A stretch of DNA of 64,000 nucleotides from positions 1,694,552 to 1,758,551 of the forward strand of contig NW_023503370.1 of the NCBI RefSeq assembly GCF_014529535.1. Reading direction: 5' to 3'. Under the pieces are notes generated by a model that was not told the DNA's origin, did no database searches, and saw nothing but the letters and a program-made list of their open reading frames with translations. This stretch comes from Bradysia coprophila (lineage: Eukaryota; Arthropoda; Insecta; Diptera; Sciaridae). The position numbers and the translations under genes are program-made. Positions within the stretch are counted from its first letter, which is position 1, and each line of letters opens with the position of its first letter. Shown here piece after piece: positions 1 through 12,000 of this stretch.

Positions 1-3000
1 CAGTTGATCGACGGAAGGCAGCCACATTGAGAGAAAGAAGACGTCTTAGAAAAGTAGGTGTCGTTGTTTGTATGAGCTCTTTAGTGTTATGATCGAAAGT
101 GAAACCGTGGTACAGCTTACCAAGTACACGGTTCGCAATTACTTAAGTCTGTCGCAAAGTTTAAAGATTTGAGAAAGGCAAAGGTGGTTTATTTGAAGGG
201 TGTAATTGGCTTTTCGTAATTTTCTGAAATAGTCGATTTGCGAGAGGTTTCGTTTCCTCGAAAGGTTTAGTGATCGAGAGAGAATAGGTTTGTTAAAAAG
301 AGTATAAAAACCATAACCAGCTCTAACCCCTAATTGGTCTATCACACAACCCTGCAATAACACAACCTTTTCTTGAAGAATCTTTTTTTTCATTTTATTT
401 TCTAAATTGGATTTTGTGTTTTGGAACTAGGGTGGGAAGATACCGAATAATCGATGAGGCTGATGAATATACCCCTCGCAGAATAGGACAAAAATGATCT
501 TCTAAAACATCATCATCACGGAAACTTCCCCAAGACGATTTTTTTGCAATCGGAAAATTGTCGGTAGAGAAGAAAATTCTATTTATGCAACAGAGGTATC
601 TAAAGTCCGTAGATTTCGAACATTAGGATGCTGAGTTGCATAAATCGTCTTATGAATCTCGGTGCAAAGTACATTATTAGGCTTACAATGAGAAAAAGCT
701 TAATACGCAAGGCCCTTAAAGTGTTTCAATTCTTCTTGAAAATAATTTGGTTTTGTTGTCAAAAACACCAACTGCTGGAAATCTGTCATGCGCATGAAAA
801 ATGAGTCCCTACATAGCACTGCTCCCAGCAATAACATAGAAAAAACACACAAGACAAGTGTACAAGCATTCAAATAGAAATTTGGAGGCTTATTGACATC
901 TGACATACATGTGTAAATGCTAGGAGCAGAGATTTCCTTTCCAGTTCCATATCATAGGTAGAGTAGAAACATAAACTTCTTCTAGAGAAGACATTACATC
1001 AATGAAATATGAAGAATTGTCTCGAAATTGTTCCTTTGATTACGCATCTTTAGGATGGTCTTCACTTCCATCTATTTTAAAGCAGCTTTCGTTGTTTTAT
1101 GAGCAAAAAACAACTTCTATGTTAAAAAAAATACTTCTAAATTGAAGTTACGAGAGATTTACCATTCGCTAATCTTTTCATTTACAGGTTAATGAAGCAT
1201 TTGAGGTGTTGAAGCGCCGAACAAGTACAAATCCCAACCAAAGATTACCGAAAGTAGAAATATTAAGAAATGCTATAGAATACATAGAAAATCTTGAAGA
1301 CTTATTGCACGTAAGTACAGCTCATGTTATTCACCAATTCAATCGAACAAATAACTGTAATCCGAAAAAATGTCGATAGGATTCACCCGTCACTAGAGAT
1401 CCTTCGGATGTGATTACTGATATAAGTCCGAGATCTACACCTCCAGAATATGTGGTAAGTTTATTTGAAAAATTGTTTTCTATTATATTAAAACGTAAAA
1501 ACAAAATAGAAGAGACTTTTCAACCGTACTTTATGTGTAGAACGATTGCATTTTCATTTTAGTTTCTAAATGATCCGTTGAAAATGTGTGTAATAATAGA
1601 TCAAACAGATACAGTGTCGTATAATGTAGGCCCATTCAAATGATTTATTTGTATACCCGTGAATAAGGAAAATTTGTACTTCACTTCATATCTTATTTTG
1701 ATTGAACAAATTTTATGTGAACACGACTAACAACTCTATTTTGTCTGCGTGGTGTTCAGCATGACACACTGTAATGTATAACAGACATACATGCAGATAT
1801 TACACGAACACTTTGCTCGATAATATTTGTTTCAATTTATCTCTACAAACAAAGCATACTTCTACTAAAAATCTTTTACTTCATTAGTTTTAACATATAT
1901 TTAACTATAACAAGGAACCAGTGATCATCATTTACTTTAGTCTATGTTGTCGATAAATGAGTTGCTTTTCAGATATCAATTGAAAGCCTTGAGTTAGAGC
2001 TTCTAGCTGGAACACAAGATTCTAGATCGTTTAAGGTGTAGATGGCGGCGGACTAAGGTTTTCAACGTCAGGAGTTAAACGTAACTTCAGAGCCACTGAC
2101 CAAGTCAATTTCAGAGCTGATTTTCAGAAAACATTAAAAATTAGTGTCCGATAGATCTTTCAGTCCAGTGAATTCTAATTTTTGCCACGAAGGTATTTCT
2201 GAACTTAAAAGTTTAGAGTTTTAACATTCCATCTTAATAAAGTAAAAGTGATGAAGCATTTCACTTGCAGGGGCGGATATCATCTGTTATTGATAACGAC
2301 ATGAATAAAAAGTAGAAAATAAGATATTTAAAAAATGAAGTAAAAGATTTCAAATCAATTCAAGATGAACTTAGATCGAATGTAGTAATAGATCGAATAG
2401 TAAAAATGATTTGTATCAGGTTACAGTAGTCTCCACTCGAAGGCATTATGCATCTACCTTTCCTAGCCTATAATGATCATTGATAGAGCCTCCAGCCTAA
2501 GTCGGGGTGAATTGATGGTATTCGTTGAAATTATATCAATTAACTTCTCATCAATTGACATGATTAATAATCATAATCATTATGAAAAGAGAGTGTTATT
2601 CAGCCATTAAAATAATATTACTTATTAATGGGACAAATGATGGAAATTGTACTTATCGGCTTCGCCTCGGTAAAGCAAACTTTACACAAGAAGTATACCA
2701 TTTCTATGATTTATACTATTACTTGACTGCGGCGAAACCGTACCTGATAAATTTTTGAGGAAAATACCTCTCTTGGAAATAGAAAAAATTGTGGAAACAG
2801 TTTTTCGTGTGTTTGTTCACAGATATTTACTCAAGAACTTTATGGTAAAGTTTCCCTACTGCGGCGTCAAGTAAAATCCACTTTACCCTCGTTATTGAGT
2901 ATAAACACAAACTTTTAACGATTAGAATAATCAACAGCCCAAAGGGGTTCACGGATAGATCAGTAGAAGATTATATCATAAAAACAATTGAATTCATTAT

Positions 3001-6000
3001 AAAACGTTCCTATACCTAATTTTACAGCCGTTTTCAATTCGATATTTTTTTTTTTCATTTAAATTAAATAATTGAAAGTCCTATGCTAAATTAGAGAAAT
3101 CCGGGTAACATGTGCGGACATGGTATATATGAAAAATAAAATACAAACGATATTACCCACCCAGTGAATTGGATAGTGTGGCTTTTTAACACGTTACTGT
3201 CATTATTTTGTAACATTTTCATTCAAGAAACACAGCATTTTGTCAACACTCTAATACGATCCATATTATCATCATGTGTGATCGTATGTCTGATGACAGT
3301 TTGTGACAGCGTGACATATTATGTATTCCTTTCTGAAATTTTCGAATAAAATATTTACATTTTTGAAATGCACGCACATATACTAAACGGTAATGAGCTA
3401 TTAAATACACTAATTTTTTTCGTAAGTCATAGCTGTCAAAGTGCCGTTTTATGACAATTCTAATTAATTAATTTAACTTTTTCGTTGATGGAGTCGAATA
3501 AATTTTTTTATCTGAATATCTGTATGGCATACGGCAGAAGTGTTTATAGTTATTTATACTTTGGTACTGGTAGCTAGCAGTAGTTTTGCTAACGTCTCGA
3601 AAGGACCTTTGTTCTAGCGCTGCAAGTAGGTTTCAGAATTTTACTATTTCCCTAGCAGTTGATATGATTTCCTAAATGTCACGATATTACAGTTAGAAAA
3701 AGTAACACTTTGTAGCTCAGTAATCAAACTTTGTTGCACTTCGTACGCAATATAGTCATTTATCACATACGCGCGATGTTCGGATGTCAAAATTACTTAA
3801 CTAGAAGTTTAATTCAAAAATTACAATTCAGGTCTATGTTGCTGTCTCGTTTTCGCTTATCTGATAAAATAGAGTACACACTTGTCACTATCAGTCTCGG
3901 CAAGCCTCGACTTCTTCGTGACAAGTGTGTAATATATATTACCTACCAAGGGATACTGAGGCGAGCAATAATGTTTTCGTTTGAATTTTGTTGATTCTAG
4001 GCGAGACAAAGGTTAACAAACACTTGAAGAAGTACTTTAACTTTCTGTACCAAGCGAAGTAAACAACTTTACTCAGAAATAAGCCTTTGATTTATTGACA
4101 TGAGCGTTAATAATATATTACTGTTTAGCTGGGACATTTTTCTTGGCGTGTGGTAAGGTTGTACTTCGAGCCGAAGACAAAGATTGCACCCCATTCAAAC
4201 AAAAAAAAAATCCCAACAAGACACGTGGTTCTTTCTTGTCTTGCGGCCAAAAAATGCGAAAGGCTGGTTTTGAGCGAAACAGTCGTAAGTCCTTTTCTGG
4301 CCGCAAGATAACAAAACTCTTTTTTCCGGATCTTAGTGAGTAAAATAAAATTGTTTGGAACTTTGTAGTTTGGTGGTTGCACCCATCGGCTCGAGCTGCA
4401 AACGTAAATACTTGGCAAAATAAAACGCTACAGGGTAGACTTCAACAAAGCCTCACAAAATTGAAATTGACTGTAGACTGCTCTTTCCAGAAATGTTTCA
4501 TTTATTGCGCGGAGCTGACATGTACGCGTACTCAAACATTTATTAAGCGATTTCAAAAATGATTTTTTTTTGTAATTTTCTCTCCGCATTACGTAACATA
4601 TATCCCGCATAAAATATGCCTTATTTAATATTTAGACTTTCTACTGATATATTTGATATTTTTAGATTTTTAAATAAGAGAAAAAAAACCTTGTTCATGA
4701 ATTAACTTGTCACCTAAATATATTTAAGATTCGTGTTTTTTATGAGACTGTTTTACCAACATCATTTTAGTGCTGATACGAACATTCCGAAAAGAAAATA
4801 AAATAAATAAATTGTCTGTTAAAATACAGGCAGTATTTTAAAAGCACAAAATATAACGTAACACTAATTTGTTTCGTTAAAAAGAAACATTTTTCAGTTA
4901 CAATTGGTAAAAAGAAGCGAGAAAAAAAAATCTGAGTGGTAGGTAAAGTCTATAGCGTTCTGACATAAAAGAAGAAAGAGTCACCAAATAGAACTGAGAA
5001 AACAAATATATTCGAATAGATCACGTCCTACTAACACGTTTTTCACAGTATAGCGACTACCACCTATATTATCGACAACTGTGATAAAAAACCCTTCTAG
5101 CTTCTCATCATGTAGCATGTTAATTCAATCTATCGAATTTTAATTCAATCTATCGAAGATCAAACCAATGATATGCTTACTGTCTTTGAAAGTTCCAACC
5201 TGAATTGATAAGCGGAAAAATGAGTTCAGAGACAAAAAAACAATCGAAGGATTCTGGTGATCTTAATTGAATCTTAATTTTTTGTGCCAGATGTAAAAAT
5301 TTACCAAGCTCTTTTGATCAGCAGTGAGGAGCTGCTCACTGGTCAAAATGTTCTGTAACCAATTCTTTATTTCCTTGACAATTTCTCGTGTTTTCACAGT
5401 TCGTTTCCTCTTTTCGATGTTATTCAATATATTATGTCAATGCCTTCTATGGTGTGTAACCAATTGCTCCATTGAGTAACCCCTCGCAAAAAGATCAAAA
5501 ACAATTGAAAATCGGTAACATTATAGAATCTTAATTACCACACTAATCGGTAATCGATGGCTTCGTTACGTTTTAAAAAAATAAGTAAACTCGCAATGAA
5601 TCTCAATGTAAATCCCATCTCTTACATTGATCTTTTTTTTGGGAAACAAAACGGTTGGATTCATCAACAGGATGACTGCTTAATCAACTAAATCTAAAGA
5701 AATGTGTAACAAAACGCAAAGAAGCTAACACAAATCATCCAGATCTTTGTGACCGTATACAATATACATGCGAATATCAAAATTAAATGCATCCAATTTG
5801 TCCAGATGTTTTCCATATGTACCATACTGTCATAGTCAACAATTATTCCTAGCAGCAAATAAAAATGAATTCATGTAGAAATTGCGATTTGCAACTTGAT
5901 ACACACACGCTTCTTGAATGACGACAAGTAATAAATAACATGCAGCTTAAGTTTAACATTATAAGTACAATAATATTGAAATTGGGTAGCAAGTTCGTTT

Positions 6001-9000
6001 CTGAAAAGTAATTAATTTTCGTGTTTTGACGCTTATTGTCTATCCTTTTGAATGGTGCATTTAGTTTGTGAAAAAATTGGATTGCCTACCGCATTGTATA
6101 AATGTGCCATACTCCAGCTACAATTGAATTGATTCAATTTTGCGAAATTACACTCAATGAACTGTTCACAAATTATGATATTTTGCCAACCATCAACTAA
6201 AATAACGTATGGTTACTCGGGCAACATACTTTTTTTTTATTTCACAACTATTAATTCTGATTAGTGTGTCTTCATCACCGTGTCAAACTCCTTCTATATT
6301 ATTTTGTGGTACTACTTCAAGTATTAATCACTGTAAAAGTTGTAATTACATGTCTATTACTCTGCCTTATTAAACGAAATCAAACGAAAGTTCTTTCCAT
6401 ATTCGCGATGAGATTATCCTTATTTTCTCCGTTCAAAAGACCATGAAAAAATGATGTTTTGTCTCATGACAATTCAGTAGAGAAAATGTATGTTCCTACC
6501 CTCTTGTTTTGACAGGGGAGAAAATGGTCATTTTCTCACCCAAACTGTCACCTTTATTATTGTTTTGAAAAATTGTGGAGCAAATTGAAATTTTGATTGA
6601 AGCAACGCACTTCAAGCAAAAGTGCTATTAATGACAGCTGTCAAATAGAGTACTATTTTGTATGAAATTTTATCCCACTCTTTTTACAGTGTAAAATTTT
6701 GTATGGAGCACTGTCAAGTTTCGGTACCCTATTTAGAGTACCACTTTTGCTTGAAGTGCGTTGATTGAAGTTAATTTATCCTTCCCTCTGTAAATAAATA
6801 TTTATTTTGCTTCGACACATTTCAATCAGTAGGGACATGATATTTGGAAAGTAAAGGAAAGTGAAGTAGTTTGACAAGAAAATAAATTGCAGTGAAGGAA
6901 GGACCATGAAAAAATGTGGCGCCTCTCATGCCAACAAACTTGGTGAATATATCACACTTGATTTTATCAATAATTATTGCAATCAAAAAAAAAGAAACCC
7001 TGATTAAGGTTGAGCGGCAATCACTCATAAACCCAAATGCAATACAACAATTATTATCGCAAAGCCAAGAAACCCGCATCCACACACACATCGTAGGTGC
7101 ATAATTAATGCAATTAAGAGAAGCTATTAATTATTTTGATTTACTTTGATCTTAATATCAGGTAAAGCAGTCCTTCATCCATGTGTCACACAACATAGCA
7201 GAGTGCATATTGCACATGATCTCTTTTGTCATTTACCATTTACAATTAGCATTTTCTGTTTTCAATTAAAATAATTTTACAGAAAACGTTCCACACATTT
7301 CATTTCAATAGTTTTGTGTTGCGCAAGATCAAAGGTATATGCCAAATTAAATTTTGAAATTTTATTCGCAAGTAAACTGTATCAAAGAACGAAAGCGTAT
7401 TCCACCGGAGATATGTTCAATGTTGTTGAGACAATTATGGTTATAAAGTAAGGAACAAGTAAATGTTAATTGTAATAAATACGCATATGCATACAAGATG
7501 ATCGAATGATGTGTGAGCTCATGTTCAGCTCATAATTTTAATTTTCAAAATAAAGAAGAACTGTAAGAAACTTATTCATGCTATTTTTGGTGTAGAACTT
7601 TCTTTTTAACATTAGAGTTTTGATCGGTAGGTTTTTGTTTTTAAGCCACATCGTACAAGATAGTCTGGCATATGGCCAAATAGTAATCAAATGTTATATT
7701 CCACACATAAGATTATGTGTCCCCAGTCCCTATACGATATTCGTAGTCATTAAAATGTTAAGTTTATTATGTCTATATTAGATCTGACAATTATTATTAA
7801 ATTCTATGTTTGTTATTTTGTCACTCTTGGTAGTTGTTTTTCTTTTCGTTTTTCTTTTCGTTTTTTTTTTTCTTTTTAATAATTTTCACTTTGCTTTTCA
7901 TTTACGATAAATGTTTAGTGTTAGTATTGCAAATGAGTAGACATCACAACATTCATGATACATGGCAAAGAAATATTATTCATTATTTCTTTTTGGTGAA
8001 TAGATTTTAATCGTTGTTGGTGGTATGTGGCAGGCTTATATATGCGATATACGATACATAATTCACAAACCGCTATAATTAACCCTTGATGTTTCAGCTG
8101 TATCGCAGACAAAAGTGAATCGATCTACGCATTTTCACATAGTCAAAAACGGGCATCTTCACTTTTACTTTTAGTAATCCATTGAAATCCGAAAATGAGT
8201 CACCTTCTTCGGTCATGTTATAGTTACTATGCAGATGGAAATACTGAGATAGCGATTTAACAAATTTAAATATGGATTTATGAAACAGTGCAAATACACG
8301 GTGAGCTTGAAAAAAAAAATTATTTGACCTCTCGTGGACATGAAATGTTTTTAGTGGTTTTTTTGTTGGTAGTCATGAATGATCAAACAAGTCACCAGTA
8401 GGGTCCAAACAGTCTTCGAAGCTTCCCGCAGGTCCTAAAAAAACGCAAAATCGATCTAATTAAAAATTTTCTCATCGAAATATTTTTTTGTTATGTTATT
8501 CTTGCTCGTGGTGCCGCCCTCTACATAAACCACTAAAAACATTTTATGTCCACGAGAGGTCGAATAAAAAAATTTTTAAGCTCACCGTGAAAAGTAATTT
8601 TCAAGCACCATTTTCCATACGTGCAGTATGTCTCAAAAGTCATGTATTGTTCATGCATATATTGTTAAACTTTTCATCCCTAGCTAGGAACGATTGTCTA
8701 CTCACAGTTTTATGACCTAGTATTTCGTACCAGTTCGTGAGTACGAAAAATGTATCAATATTGTGAAATCTAGTAGCTGTGACGTATAACTTGAGATAAA
8801 GTGAACGGAACTTCATGGCGGCGAAACTTTACCCCAAGTTTTTTTTAGGAAAATACATTACTTGGCAATTTTCGTTTACCGTCATCGGTTTCGCCTCGGA
8901 TCGGTATATTTGACACAAGAAGTACCATTTTTATCGGTATATTTGACGCTAGAAGTACCATTTTCATAATTTGTTCCATTTGTAAGTAATGTACATTGAT

Positions 9001-12000
9001 CTACACAACTGCCGTAATTCGCAATAAATGTAAGGAGGTCCAGGAACTTTTTTTTCCAAAAAAATCAAATTTTCCAGGAAACGCGGAAACTCTTTGGAAA
9101 AAAATGGTGAAACGTTTGCCCAAAAATGGGGTTCCTGACTCTTTTAGATTTGAGTGATTTAATGAAATTAAATTGGATTTATTTTGGGATTTCTACATAC
9201 GTACCTGTATCCAAGTCGTTGACTACTAGTATTGCAGATTAGTAGTAAGGAAGTAAACTACTATAACTATTAGTACATTACATATACATTTAACTCTTAG
9301 GTTTACAATACACATACAAATATGTTTATATTGGTTGGTCGATGCAGGCAGATGTAATTCAATATTCCGTAGATGGTTTCGAAGCTAGATACGAAAATAC
9401 CTCAATTTAATGACAATGTTGTCATCTTTTAAATTCATTGCCTGTTCCTTCAATAATAGTCTTCACTATGTTTTCATTATGTGGTACCACGGTACATCTA
9501 TTAAATACAAAATCAGTATAACAGAAAGGCAAATCGTGCATCTAACGGTTCGAACGTTTGTGGAAACAAAACATTCGTTTTTAATTTTTTCAAATTTATA
9601 GTCAATCATTAAATTATTATTTTTTGTTTCCTAACAAATCGCTTTATATCGTATCGTCTGTGACGCCCGAAATAAACAGTTTCTTTAGATGATCCACTTA
9701 ACGTGGAGATTTAGAATGACATTTTCACTCAGAATTTATTTCAAAATCATGTATCCGTTCGTAGAGGAGAAAACGTACGGGTATAATGCTATATTATGTT
9801 TGGTTGTTCAGAAAAACATTTGACACAACTAAATGGCTATAAAAAGTGTATAAATATAAATGTAAATAAATTTTTATGGTTCAGTTCAGAGAAAAAAAAG
9901 TGTCTTTCGACTGCAATTAAAATTTTTATTGAAGACAAATTGATGTGGCGTTAAAACTAATAGTCCTTCATAAATACCTACATTTCAGCACATTTTTTGT
10001 ATTAATTCTAATTATGAGTCGTAAATAAGATGTTAACGGAAAAATATATATATGGTACATGTGGTAGGTGGTATCAATTTATTAACGATTTATCGCCATC
10101 ATGATTCTTCTGTCTTATTAATTAAAAATCGAGCATTTCATCGCAAAACCTTTTTTAAAATGTGGAATCGTGGTTTCTATATGTCTTCCTCTTACACAGA
10201 GTTTTATCACCGCGACTTACTAAACAATCACCGCCAACAGTTCGCGTGGTGTTAAAAGTTAATTTTATCACAGTGATAATCCAGAAATTTTTTCACAATT
10301 TTTTGCACAATTTTCTAGACTACGATTGTAAACCGAACTCCTAGCACACGTATTTCTACCTATTATTAAATTCCGTGAAGTACTAGATTTAACATTTGCT
10401 TATATGGCACTTCGCGGAATTGACAACTTCTGGGAAACTTGGGTTTTTACAAGAAAGTCTAACTAGACGAAAATGTTGTGTTTTTCTCAAATTAAATTCT
10501 TAGGAAAATACCAAGTTTCCCAAAAGTTTCCACATCTATTTGAACAACCAACGCGAATATTCTGAGCAATATTCATCTAAATCTAGTACTTCGACGTCAA
10601 TACATTTTAAGTCGCTAATTGTCAATAGAAGAATCATAAAAACCTTTCTATAAGATAAGTTAATTTTCTGTAACTCCCTTCCATTCCTACCCTTCTTGAC
10701 TTAGTCTTATGTTAATACGTAAACTTTCTTTCGGATATTCGCTATGAGTTTGAGGTTTTGCAATGGTCTATTGCAGTATTCACTCATTTTGAGTGACTTT
10801 TAAATAGAGGTGTGCGCCAACACGCCGCCGACAGAAATGTTTGGAAATATTACGTCTTTTTGCACAACAAAAATATACAAATTTTAATAGAATACGTCGA
10901 CGATAATTTTTTCACCACCGCGCTGATCGACAAAAAATTAGACCGGCGCACACTTTTGAACCGTCTCACCGGAAATTCAATTCCCTGAGAGATTTCAGAG
11001 GAAGAACTGATCATTTTAAGTAGATTATTTATATCTCGAAATATTTGAATTGAATTCTGTTCGAATAAAAACCAACATTTAGATTGTAATAGTCAGGGCT
11101 AATTTCACCGAAAATGTTTTTTTCACACTTTTAGAAAACGTTTAGCAACCCGGGATACAGTATCTAAGCGCACGCTATTAGTGTCGAAACTTTCTTTATA
11201 AATTTTTGCTAACTTGAAGAAGGGGGAATTGAAATCACGTGTACATAATGTCAAGCGTTAGGGCCAGGCAGCCAGATTGCCGAATATAAAATTTAGAAAA
11301 CCGATCATACGTCTTCAAAGCCATTTTAATTTATTAAGCTCTATTTTTGACCAATACTGTGTAGACAAAACGATGGTCCCAGTAAGGACAAATTTAGGCT
11401 ACAAGTTAGCGTTGTGTTGATTCGTTTAAGAATTCAAATAATGAAAATTAATTTAAATTAAAAAAAATATCATAACCATCATCGAGACGGCAAGGAGGTA
11501 ACTACACACACTACAAGACACTTTTTAATAAATATTTGTCATCGTCTGCGCTGTTTCAAAACAGAAATAATGATTAATAATTCCATTTCATAAATATTTT
11601 CGTATTTGAATACATAATTCCGGACTGAGGCTAAAAACATACAATAATTCATTTTCATTCACAAAAGTATAGTAGGAATCCGTAAACCGGGGAGATTTAT
11701 TGCCTTTAAGTAAAGTCAGGCGAAGACAACAACAAAAAAAGAAGAAGAGAAGATTTTTATGTAACATACCGTAATGTAACAAATTTTTTGGCCGACTTAC
11801 GAACACATGGCTGATATTGTTTTTGTTTCATTTAATTCTTTTTATGTTTTTTGTTTTTTTTTTTTTTCGTTTTACTCTGCTGCAAGGACATTAACTTAAA
11901 AATAGGATAGAGAGAGAGAAACATAATTTTATATTTTTGAATTGATCTGTCGAAATGTGTAATAGGATCATTTATATCTTTTCTGTTTGATTGTGACTTT

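Larger units (their letters stand above)
54..1187 (+). other. First visible intron of the nau gene
   Basis: The intron splits the bHLH between the basic region and helix 1, with donor GTAGGT at 54 and acceptor TTTACAG ending at 1187. It holds a copy of the repeat family also seen at 15655-15835, and a decayed copy of the GCACTGCTCCTAGCA inverted-repeat family. No coding exon was seen in it. Confidence 0.8.

Noticed and set aside
4118-4420. Overlapping reading frames on both strands near 4.1-4.4 kb
   Set aside because: No known motif; the region has a small TCTTGCGGCCA/TGGCCGCAAGA inverted repeat and lies in the nau intron.
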